Origin: JBAYVY01 sp041674345 | Lineage (GTDB): Bacteria > Planctomycetota > Phycisphaerae > Phycisphaerales > Zrk34 | Direction: 5' to 3' | Assembly: GCA_041674345.1 (NCBI GenBank) | Contig: JBAYVY010000252.1 | Location: forward strand, 1-5,482 | DNA: 5,482 nucleotides | Shown: piece by piece, positions 1 through 5,298 of the stretch | How the letters are laid out: the number at the start of each line of letters is the position of its first letter | How positions within the stretch are numbered: the stretch's first letter is position 1 | Translations under genes and position numbers: made by a program | Notes under the pieces: generated by a model | Seen by the model: only the letters and a program-made list of their open reading frames with translations | Told to the model about the DNA's origin: nothing | Databases searched by the model: none

Positions 1-26
1 AAAAACGGCGTTTTTGACCCAAAAAC

Positions 27-93
27 GAGGGTTGCAAGAGCCAAAATCGACCTTTTTCGTTAGCTTTCATTGGCTGACCCTCATTATTGGCTC
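27..93. repeat. Interleaved short inverted repeats
   Basis: GAGGGT (27-32) is complementary to ACCCTC (77-82), and GAGCCAA (38-44) is complementary to TTGGCTC (87-93). The arms interleave rather than nest, so an RNA could form either pairing or a pseudoknot-like fold. The word AAAAACGGCG occurs at 1-10 and again at 94-103. The first copy also begins a small hairpin, with AAAAAC (1-6) pairing with GTTTTT (10-15). The arms are short and chance is a realistic explanation. Confidence 0.3.
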
Positions 94-194
94 AAAAACG
101 GCGATTCTCCGTGAACGGTTACCATCACTTCAAGCACGGGATGACGCCGTCTTCGGCGGCAGACCGTGGTCAATGGCGGGTTTTTCAAAGCACT

Positions 195-208
195 CTATCC
201 ACTATCCA
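195..208 (+). repeat. Two tandem copies of heptamer CTATCCA
   Basis: CTATCCA is repeated exactly twice (195-201 and 202-208). On its own this is trivial. It is listed because two larger arrays in the window also have a 7-nt period with other units. Confidence 0.5.
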
Positions 209-323
209 CGTTTTCGGAAGCAACCGACCGATTGCCCTTTCACCGCCTTTTCGCCAGCCAGTCCCACGTCGGCAGCAATGTGCCCCTTCAAGGAAAGAGG
301 GAATCTGGGAACGCGATTGCCAC

Positions 324-352
324 TCCTCCCGAAAAACATCCTCCCGAAAAAC
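324..352 (+). repeat. Tandem 14-mer TCCTCCCGAAAAAC just upstream of the -35 box
   Basis: TCCTCCCGAAAAAC occurs exactly at 324-337 and again at 339-352, separated by a single base, giving a 15-nt period. The second copy ends two bases before the -35 hexamer of the promoter at 355-383. This location suits an activator or repressor site, or an A-rich upstream element, but the sequence does not name a regulator. The 15-nt period is about 1.5 helical turns, so two protein molecules would lie on opposite DNA faces. Confidence 0.5.
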
Positions 353-354
353 TC

Positions 355-383
355 TTGACTCGCCCCACTCTACTCGCGATAAT
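355..383 (+). promoter_or_regulatory. Sigma-70-type promoter for the 72-residue gene
   Basis: The -35 element TTGACT (355-360) and the -10 element GATAAT (378-383) each match the housekeeping consensus at five of six positions and are 17 bp apart, the optimal spacing. Transcription would start near 390, giving a leader of about 79 nt before the ATG at 469. A second -10-like box, TATAGT (434-439), has no credible -35 partner. The leader has a weak hairpin (GTGG 395-398 with CCAC 404-407) and a repeated word GACCCCT (440-446 and 461-467) straddling the ribosome binding site. Confidence 0.6.
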
Positions 384-468
384 CCCTAGCTTCTGTGGTG
401 GTCCCACGACGTTCGTTTCTTGCGTTCATAATCTATAGTGACCCCTTTCTTTTGTCCGGAGACCCCTG

Positions 469-687
469 ATGGCAAAGCATGACGTAACCTTTGTGATTCC
501 CGAACGTCAACTTGGCAAGGCAGACATTGAATTTAGTGTCAAGCGAGATGGCAAGGCATGGGGTCGCCTCAAAGTTTCAAACGGAACTATAGTATGGGTT
601 CCGAAAGACAATACCTATGGCTTCAAGATGAATTGGGTTCAGTTTGATGAGAAGATGAAATCCAATGGCGAGCGAGAGAAAGCATAA
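469..687 (+). CDS. Conserved-looking small protein of unknown function, 72 aa
   Basis: I do not recognise a named family with certainty. The protein resembles small uncharacterised bacterial proteins with a motif like IPxRxLGxADxxFxVKxxG, then LKVSxGxxVWxPKxxxYGxxMxWxxFD. Here these lie at residues 10-28 and 34-60. Alternating hydrophobic residues through residues 7-46 suggest beta strands, followed by an amphipathic end rich in K, E and R. There is no signal peptide or membrane segment, so it should be cytoplasmic. The start is well supported: GGAGA (458-462) lies 6 nt upstream and an in-frame stop (439-441) rules out an earlier start. It has its own promoter at 355-383, and the HNH gene follows on the same strand after 107 nt. 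Its G+C is visibly lower than that of the minus-strand genes. The coding call is fairly sure; the function is unknown. Confidence 0.8.
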   Translation: MAKHDVTFVIPERQLGKADIEFSVKRDGKAWGRLKVSNGTIVWVPKDNTYGFKMNWVQFDEKMKSNGEREKA

Positions 688-704
688 TCAGCCGTGCTGA
701 TTGT
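684..704 (+). terminator. Hairpin overlapping the stop codon of the 72-residue gene
   Basis: AATCAGC (686-692) and GCTGATT (696-702) form a perfect 7-bp stem with the loop CGT. A T-G wobble and an A-T pair can extend it outward to 684-704. It begins within the TAA stop codon. No run of T follows, so it is not a classical intrinsic terminator. It could attenuate transcription into the HNH gene or protect the 3' end of the message. Confidence 0.35.
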
Positions 705-774
705 CCTGCAAACGCACGTCAATTATTCCTTTCTTGATTCTGGTTTCGTTCTTTTTGGTGGCAGGAAACCGATC

Positions 775-802
775 AGGAAGACGCTGGATGTTTTATGACT
801 AA
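775..802 (+). promoter_or_regulatory. Ribosome binding site with overlapping mini-ORF before the HNH gene
   Basis: AGGAAG (775-780) is the only Shine-Dalgarno-like word ahead of the HNH gene. It lies 14 nt from the HNH start at 795, which is long, but an ideal 7 nt from an out-of-frame ATG at 788. That ATG opens a four-codon frame (M-F-Y-D) ending at TAA 800-802, just past the HNH start. Ribosomes could load at 788, stop at 802 and re-initiate at 795, which would keep HNH synthesis low. The alternative is that 788 is incidental. Confidence 0.3.
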
Positions 803-1343
803 CCGTGCAACCAAAGGAACGAATGGGTTTCTATTACGTCCCGGTATAATTAATCCGCAGTCTTGGTATCCTGATCGCCCTCCCAAAGCGGAGTGGGATC
901 GTATTCGGAAAATTGTACTAGAGAGAGACAATTACACCTGTTGCGGTTGCGGTCACCGGGCGATCAAATACATGAATGTCCATCATCTGGAGGAAAGCGA
1001 CATTAACGCGCCGGGCAACTTGATAACCATTTGCATTGCTTGTCATGCGGTTCTTCACATCGGCAGAAACCTTGACCTCCAGGTCATTGAAATATGGGAG
1101 TCTTCTCTGTCCCAAGTGGAGATCGTTCAGAGAACTCGATCAGGTGTGAAGAAAGGTCTCACTCTGGCTGAAATCAACGAGAGTTTTAAACTCAAGCCGG
1201 GTCCATATTCTCCTAACTCCCTTCGGTACGCAAATGATCTGATTCAGAAGGTGGAGAAGAAACCCCGTGCTTATCTTGATGAGCCATTGTGTGCAGTATT
1301 CGTAAACCTGAAACGGTGGCAATTGGAGCAAGATAGCGAGTAG
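795..1343 (+). CDS. HNH endonuclease-like protein, 182 aa
   Basis: This protein has an HNH (beta-beta-alpha-metal) nuclease fold at about residues 33-90. The order is WDRIRKIVLERD, the zinc pair C49-x2-C52, the H63-H64 pair in VHHLEE, N75 in PGNLITIC, the second zinc pair C80-x2-C83, then H84 and H88. All expected catalytic and metal ligands are present, so the domain looks intact and should cut or nick DNA with a divalent metal. Residues 1-32 and 95-182 match no domain I know. The C-terminal part (roughly 115-160) is charged, probably helical, and may bind DNA. No other start is possible in frame because of the stop at 735-737. Families with this core include McrA-like restriction enzymes, homing endonucleases and phage enzymes; the sequence does not decide between them. 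G+C is lower than in the minus-strand genes, consistent with transfer. It may be co-transcribed with the 72-residue gene, 107 nt upstream. Confidence 0.85.
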   Translation: MTNRATKGTNGFLLRPGIINPQSWYPDRPPKAEWDRIRKIVLERDNYTCCGCGHRAIKYMNVHHLEESDINAPGNLITICIACHAVLHIGRNLDLQVIEIWESSLSQVEIVQRTRSGVKKGLTLAEINESFKLKPGPYSPNSLRYANDLIQKVEKKPRAYLDEPLCAVFVNLKRWQLEQDSE

Positions 1344-1398
1344 GGAGGATAGAGGCGTCCTCGCCGCAACTTACTCTACGCGTTCTTTTTCGAGAACT

Positions 1399-1414
1399 GC
1401 GTTGTCCTCAACGC
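1399..1414 (+). terminator. Hairpin downstream of the HNH gene
   Basis: GCGTTG (1399-1404) and CAACGC (1409-1414) form a perfect 6-bp stem with the loop TCCT. Directly before it is a second possible stem, GTTCT (1382-1386) with AGAAC (1393-1397). Flanking CGC (1379-1381) and GCG (1399-1401) could extend that stem by sacrificing the first one. The hairpin begins 56 nt past the HNH stop. No T-run follows, so intrinsic termination is uncertain. Confidence 0.35.
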
Positions 1415-1509
1415 GGTCCTTCGAGGGATTAGAAGGGCAGTCCCGCTCCATATCAATGTGACTGGGCTACTTTCCAAGCCGGTGACCGGTTCGTCGCGGT
1501 CGCTTCTCG

Positions 1510-1614
1510 GCCCGCTCGCTTCAGCGGGCGGGCAGTCGCGGGGCGTTTGTCGTTCATTCAATCCCCATCACTCGACCTCGCGTTCATTACTCCCCGCCCG
1601 CTCAAGCGGGCGGG
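1510..1614. repeat. Pair of similar GC-rich palindromes between convergent genes
   Basis: Two related hairpins share the core GCCCGCT...AGCGGGC. The first pairs 1510-1516 with 1523-1529 around the loop CGCTTC. The second pairs CCCGCCCGCT (1593-1602) with AGCGGGCGGG (1605-1614), a near-perfect 22-bp palindrome. Each is followed by or contains GGGCGGGC, and each neighbours a CGTTCATT word (1551-1558 and 1581-1588). They lie between the convergent HNH and exported-protein genes, so they may end transcription from both sides. They also resemble dispersed REP-type palindromes. Neither has a T-run. I see no gene in 1344-1627. Confidence 0.5.
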
Positions 1615-1627
1615 CCGACCCCCCGAA

Positions 1628-3835
1628 TTATTCATTGGACACCGACTCGCCTTCCGGTGTTCCCGCCAGCGCCGCGCGCAGCGGGACCGCCAGATCACCC
1701 ACAATCCGGCTCATCGTCTGCCGCTGGTCCGGGTGATTCACATTCGCGTCCGCCGCGGCGGTCAGATAGACACAGAACTTGGCCAAATCCTCCCGATGAT
1801 CGCCGGCCAGCGCTTGTTTGCCGGGGCTGAATAAACATTGACTGAGCAGGGCCGGAAAACCTTCGCCGATGCGGTCCATCGCGGGGTCGAGTCGTTGCGA
1901 CAGATCGGCGACGAGACCCAGCGCCGCCGCGGCCGCGTCGGCGCGGTCCAGTGTCTTGTCCAGTTCGTCCCACTTGTCCTCGCCGGCCTGTTGCTGCGCC
2001 AGTTGCAGTTGACTGACCAGCCAGGCCTGCACGGGGGTCCACGCTTCGGTCGGTGCCTGCCACGCGGCCCATCGGTTGAGTTTCGTCGCCGCGTCTTTGA
2101 CCGCAGGCAGTTTCGCGGCGGTAATCAGGTCGTTCATCAGTCGCCGCATCAATAGCAGTTTGCGTCCGACGGGTGTCGGGTCGAGTCCCGCGCCCCAGGC
2201 CGCGGCCCACTGGCTTCGCAGCACGATCAGTTGTTGCCACAGCACCGCGCGCCGGTCGCCGAGCAGTTTGATGAGGTCCGGGTCGGTGGTACTGAGCAGG
2301 TCTTCGCCGGGCAAATGCTCGAACATCGCCAGTTGGCGGTCCATCTCCGCCAGCGCGGTGGTCGCGCCGTCGGCGGTGGCGGGTTTGAGCAGGTCTTGCG
2401 CGATCAGCAGATATTGCTTGTAAAGCCCGCGCACCGACGCGGGGTTGATGCGATTCATCCGCTTCGCCCAGTCGGGTATCTTCGCCAGGTGGTTCATCCG
2501 CTGCGTCAGCGTGGCCATGCGCGTCACCGCCTCGGTCCATCGCGGCTGCGTCACCTGTCCCGGCGACGCGGCCAGCAGCGGCAACATGCCCAGCGTCTGC
2601 TTCTCCAACGTGTCATACTGCTGCTGCAATTGCGCCATCACCTTGCGAACATCCAACGGCAATTGCCCAACCCCCGCCCCCGGAACCGCCCCCGGAACTG
2701 TCCCCGGAACTGTCCCCGTCGCGCCCCCTGGTTGATAATGATCCAACATCACTTTCGTCAGCCGCCCCAGCCAGGCCGTCATCGCCTCGGCTGTCCCGGC
2801 CTGCTGCTCATCGCCTTGCATCGCCAGTATCGCGGCGAACAGCTTACGGGGGTTGTCGAGCGGCATATGGTCGATGCGCGACAGCGCGTCGAGCGTCGCC
2901 GCCGGTTCGCACAGTTGTTCCAACTGTTCGATGTGTTCCATCGCGGCCGGTCGGGTATCGGGGTCCATCATCAGCGTCGCGGCGGTCTGTATTTCCCTGC
3001 CGATGCGTGACCGGGTCTGATCGTCCAGCCAGTTGGGTTGCGAAAGTTTGTCCGCCGCGTCGATCAATCGTTCGACCTGTCGCGCCAGCGCGGCGGTGCG
3101 GGGCCGCATGTCCGCGTAGCCCGCCGCCTCGCCCATCAAGCCGATCATCTGATGAATGGTCGTCCCGGCCTGCTTGTCGATTTTCGAGCCGCCCAGCCGC
3201 TTGTCCAATTGTTCCAGGTATTGTTTGAGATAGGGCGGCCCCGCGGCGCCGGTCGGCTGCAATACCGCCCATGTCGATCGCACCCGCCGCGCGTTTTCCT
3301 TTCCGCCCATCTTCTGCGCCACCGGCAACAGCGACTCCAGTTGCTTGCGCAAATACGTATCCAACTGCGCCGCGGTCGGCGAATCGGGCAACCGCTCGGC
3401 CTGTTCATCACCGGGCGAAGGCGCGTCATTGAACCGCCGAATCGCCTGCACCACCTCGGCCAGTTCCTCCACGCGCTTCTGCGCGCCGTCCCCCCTGGCT
3501 CTCAGCGCGTCGCCCACCTGATCGGGCAGGGCATCGGTCAGCGTGTCGAAGTCGGCCGCGCCGTCCGCGATGGTCAGTCCGTACAGCGTCGCCAGGTGGC
3601 CCTGTTCCCCCGCGTCGCGGCCGGCGGTCAGCAGGTAGCGCGCGATCAGCAGCAATTTTTCCTGCGCCTCGATCACCGCCGAATTGGCGGCATCGGCGCG
3701 ATGCGTCTTGGCCGCGATGCGCTGATCCAGTTGTGACAACCTGTCACTGAAAAACCACCCCGGCAACGAAGGGCCTTCCATGTTAAGTTGAGCGTGCGAT
3801 TGCGCGGTGAGCAGACATGCGATCAGCAGCAGCAT
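1628..3835 (-). CDS. Large exported alpha-helical protein of unknown function, 735 aa
   Basis: I recognise no catalytic domain. From the ATG at 3835 the protein opens with a hydrophobic stretch MLLLIACLLTAQSHA and a plausible signal-peptidase site after SHA (residue 15), so it is probably periplasmic or extracellular. The rest is rich in A, L, Q, D and R with regular hydrophobic spacing, indicating mostly helix. A Gly/Pro linker with repeated TVPG/AVPG (about residues 373-387) splits it into two similar-sized helical halves. The frame continues upstream to an ATG at 3958 (776 codons), but those 41 extra residues are translated heptamer repeat, so I prefer 3835. Neither start has a Shine-Dalgarno sequence. 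The signal peptide lacks the usual basic n-region, which suggests the repeat displaced the original start. It follows the glycosyltransferase gene on the same strand and is probably co-transcribed. Coding is certain from the long frame; start and function are not. Confidence 0.75.
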   Translation of the reverse strand: MLLLIACLLTAQSHAQLNMEGPSLPGWFFSDRLSQLDQRIAAKTHRADAANSAVIEAQEKLLLIARYLLTAGRDAGEQGHLATLYGLTIADGAADFDTLTDALPDQVGDALRARGDGAQKRVEELAEVVQAIRRFNDAPSPGDEQAERLPDSPTAAQLDTYLRKQLESLLPVAQKMGGKENARRVRSTWAVLQPTGAAGPPYLKQYLEQLDKRLGGSKIDKQAGTTIHQMIGLMGEAAGYADMRPRTAALARQVERLIDAADKLSQPNWLDDQTRSRIGREIQTAATLMMDPDTRPAAMEHIEQLEQLCEPAATLDALSRIDHMPLDNPRKLFAAILAMQGDEQQAGTAEAMTAWLGRLTKVMLDHYQPGGATGTVPGTVPGAVPGAGVGQLPLDVRKVMAQLQQQYDTLEKQTLGMLPLLAASPGQVTQPRWTEAVTRMATLTQRMNHLAKIPDWAKRMNRINPASVRGLYKQYLLIAQDLLKPATADGATTALAEMDRQLAMFEHLPGEDLLSTTDPDLIKLLGDRRAVLWQQLIVLRSQWAAAWGAGLDPTPVGRKLLLMRRLMNDLITAAKLPAVKDAATKLNRWAAWQAPTEAWTPVQAWLVSQLQLAQQQAGEDKWDELDKTLDRADAAAAALGLVADLSQRLDPAMDRIGEGFPALLSQCLFSPGKQALAGDHREDLAKFCVYLTAAADANVNHPDQRQTMSRIVGDLAVPLRAALAGTPEGESVSNE
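2678..2718 (-). repeat. 12-nt tandem repeat encoding the VPG linker
   Basis: On the plus strand CCCCGGAAC recurs at 2678, 2690 and 2702, with a degenerate fourth copy from 2714. This gives about 3.4 units of CCCCGGAACTGT. The 12-nt period keeps the frame, and on the minus strand it encodes the (T/A)VPG units in the middle of the large exported protein. Copy-number change here would lengthen or shorten a flexible linker without breaking the protein. Confidence 0.7.
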
Positions 3836-3841
3836 GGATGC

Positions 3842-3976
3842 AATGACGAATGACGAATGAATGACGAATGAATGACGAATGTCCAATGACGAATGTGTGC
3901 CGCACGGGGTCCATCCGTTTCGACATTCGTCATTCGTCATTTGACATTCATTCGTCATTCGTCATTCGTCATTCGA
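3842..3976. repeat. Inverted array of heptamer AATGACG / CGTCATT
   Basis: The left arm (3842-3895) is built from AATGACG units interspersed with AATG. The right arm (3924-3976) is mainly CATTCGT units, the complement in shifted register, with one CATTTGA variant and one CATT. The arms face each other around a unique centre of about 28 nt (3896-3923), so the whole could form a long cruciform or RNA hairpin. It lies at the junction of two minus-strand genes. It supplies the last codons and stop of the glycosyltransferase and ends 6 nt before the preferred ATG of the exported protein. Similar repeat-encoded peptides are familiar to me from planctomycete genomes; that is recall, not a search result. 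Confidence 0.8.
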
Positions 3977-5275
3977 TACATGGTCCGCCTGTAACACCTG
4001 ACGATACAGCCGGTCCAGTTCTGTCACCATGACCCGCCAATCGAACCGTTTGACGCAAAGTGCCCGGCCCCGATCCGCCATCACGCGGCGCTCGGCGGGG
4101 TGATCCACCATCCACGCCATCGCCCGGCCCAACGCCGGAACGTCCCCGGTTTTGACCAATAAACCCGTTTGGTCGCTGATGCACGCTTCGCCCGCGCCGT
4201 CGCAATCGTAGCTGACCACCGGCACGCCACTCAGCAGCCCCTGCGGCACGGTGCGCGGCAAACCCTCCCGGTAACTGGGATGCACCAGCACGTCCATCGC
4301 CCGCATGTGCCGCGCCACCTGTTCGGCGGGCACCAGTCCCGTCATCACCACCCGACCGGCCATGCCCATCGCCGCGATTCGCTTTTCAAGCCGCGCCCGC
4401 CACCAACCATCGCCCACCCACAACAACTTCACATTCACAGGCAAGGTGGGCAGCGTATCCAGCAAATCATCGTGCCCCTTGAGTTCCGCCAGTCGCGCCA
4501 CCGTGCCGATCACCACGTCGTCATCGGTGAACCCCAACTCGGCCCGCACGGCGGCGCGACTGTCCGAACTTCCGGGGTCGGGGCCGAGGGAATTTCTGAT
4601 TTCTGATTTCTGATTTCTGATTGGGGAAGCGGATATTCCGGTTTCCTCGTCGCTCGTCGCTTCCGGGGGGCGCCCATCGCTTCCACTTCCGGGGGCGGGG
4701 GCGGTGCTTCCGGGGGTGTGAAGGTAATGTTCGACTTCCATGCCGGAGTAGATCGTGACGTACTGTTCCGGTCGCCCGACACCCGCGGCCAGCGCTTGCC
4801 GCGTCATCGCATCGGCGACCGTGACGATGCGGTGACAGCGTCGGGCGGCTTTGCGTTCGGCGGCAATGTAGATCGCGTTTTTGATGCGCGATTGGTACGG
4901 GTGGAACGGCAGGCCGTGAATCGTGTGAATCACCGCCGGCACGCCCAGTTGCCACGCCGCCATGCGCCCGATGATGCCCGCCTTCGACGAATGCGTATGC
5001 ACCACGTCGGGACGGGTTTCGCGGATCAATCGCAGACATTGGCGATAGCAGCGCCAGTCGGCGCCCGGAAGGATCGCGCGTTTCATCGCCGACAGTTCGA
5101 CGAGTTTGCAACCCGACTTTTCAGCCCGATCGCGCAACGACCCTTCCGGCCCGTAAATCGGCCCGAACGCCAGCGTCACATCGTGCCCCGCCTGCCGCTG
5201 GCCTTCGCAGGAAAGCACCGTGTTTTCCTGCGCCCCGCCGAGTATCAGTCGCGTGATGAGATGAAGAATTTTCAT
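3962..5275 (-). CDS. GT4-family (GT-B fold) glycosyltransferase, 437 aa
   Basis: This is probably a retaining glycosyltransferase that moves a sugar from a nucleotide donor to a lipid-linked or cell-surface glycan in the cytoplasm. The N-terminal Rossmann domain (about 1-185) starts MKILHLITRLILGGAQ, with the GGAQ loop at 13-16, VHTHSSKAG at 92-100 and HTIHG at 117-121. The C-terminal domain (about 240-430) has GTVARLAELKG (257-267), WVGDG (286-290), and HPSYREGLPRTVPQGLLSG at 332-350. In the usual E-x7-E donor motif E337 is present, but the second position is Q345. Between the domains, residues 187-240 are a low-complexity insert (P, G, S, then QKSEIRN) where most relatives have a short linker; the DNA there is repeats. 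The C-terminal SNDE comes from the heptamer array. A GAGG only 3 nt before the ATG is a weak ribosome site; MKILHLI fits a normal start. Substrates cannot be assigned. Confidence 0.9.
   Translation of the reverse strand: MKILHLITRLILGGAQENTVLSCEGQRQAGHDVTLAFGPIYGPEGSLRDRAEKSGCKLVELSAMKRAILPGADWRCYRQCLRLIRETRPDVVHTHSSKAGIIGRMAAWQLGVPAVIHTIHGLPFHPYQSRIKNAIYIAAERKAARRCHRIVTVADAMTRQALAAGVGRPEQYVTIYSGMEVEHYLHTPGSTAPAPGSGSDGRPPEATSDEETGISASPIRNQKSEIRNSLGPDPGSSDSRAAVRAELGFTDDDVVIGTVARLAELKGHDDLLDTLPTLPVNVKLLWVGDGWWRARLEKRIAAMGMAGRVVMTGLVPAEQVARHMRAMDVLVHPSYREGLPRTVPQGLLSGVPVVSYDCDGAGEACISDQTGLLVKTGDVPALGRAMAWMVDHPAERRVMADRGRALCVKRFDWRVMVTELDRLYRQVLQADHVSNDE
4569..4715 (-). repeat. Dispersed CTTCCGGGG words in the glycosyltransferase linker
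   Basis: CTTCCGGGG occurs on the plus strand at 4569-4577, 4660-4668, 4686-4694 and 4707-4715, flanking the ATTTCTG array. In the coding frame three copies give P-G-S and one P-E-A. Together with the heptamer array they account for most of the linker insert, which implies that it grew by repeat expansion. The complementary core CCCCGGAA is also the core of the 12-nt repeat at 2678-2718. Confidence 0.55.
4592..4622 (-). repeat. Heptamer array ATTTCTG, 4.4 copies, inside the glycosyltransferase
   Basis: Four exact copies of ATTTCTG (4592-4598, 4599-4605, 4606-4612, 4613-4619) are followed by ATT. On the minus strand they are read as IRNQKSEIRN, since three units make 21 nt or 7 codons. Gain or loss of one or two units would shift the frame before the donor-binding domain; three units would be neutral. 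At present the frame is open. Confidence 0.9.
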
Positions 5276-5298
5276 TGGCCTCGCAACAGCATAACAAA

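Larger units (their letters stand above)
1..468. other. Non-coding region upstream of the 72-residue gene
   Basis: No convincing gene is visible on either strand. Three overlapping open frames of 90-114 codons run through bases 14-438 in different plus-strand frames. None has a recognisable motif or a ribosome binding site, and their composition (runs of S, R, P) is what read-through of non-coding DNA gives. The stretch contains small inverted repeats at its left edge, a two-copy heptamer at 195-208, a hairpin with a CGCCG/CGGCG stem at 145-158, and, near its right end, a tandem 14-mer and a promoter listed separately. It could be a decayed gene, but I cannot identify a parent. Confidence 0.6.

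Noticed and set aside
14..438. Three overlapping plus-strand open frames of 90-114 codons
   Set aside because: They compete for the same DNA, have no ribosome binding sites or recognisable motifs, and one runs past the promoter of the next gene. They are not supported as genes.
701..729. Separate promoter for the HNH gene (TTGTCC, 17 bp, TATTCC)
   Set aside because: The -10 box matches the consensus poorly and nothing else supports it. Read-through from the upstream promoter is simpler.
1695..2540. A 281-codon minus-strand frame within the exported protein gene
   Set aside because: It is an out-of-frame reading of a gene with a coherent helical product. Its own product is R/G/D-rich with no motif.
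2231..3736. Long plus-strand open frames of 232-259 codons
   Set aside because: They lie antisense to the large exported protein in very GC-rich DNA, where stop codons are rare. Their translations are rich in R, H and Q, as expected of shadow frames.
3812..3835. Lipoprotein signal (LIAC) in the exported protein
   Set aside because: From the preferred start the cysteine is residue 7, leaving no room for a basic n-region and full hydrophobic core. A standard signal peptide cut after SHA fits better.
3842..3976. CRISPR array
   Set aside because: The units are 7 nt, directly adjacent, and in inverted arms with no unique spacers. There are no cas genes.
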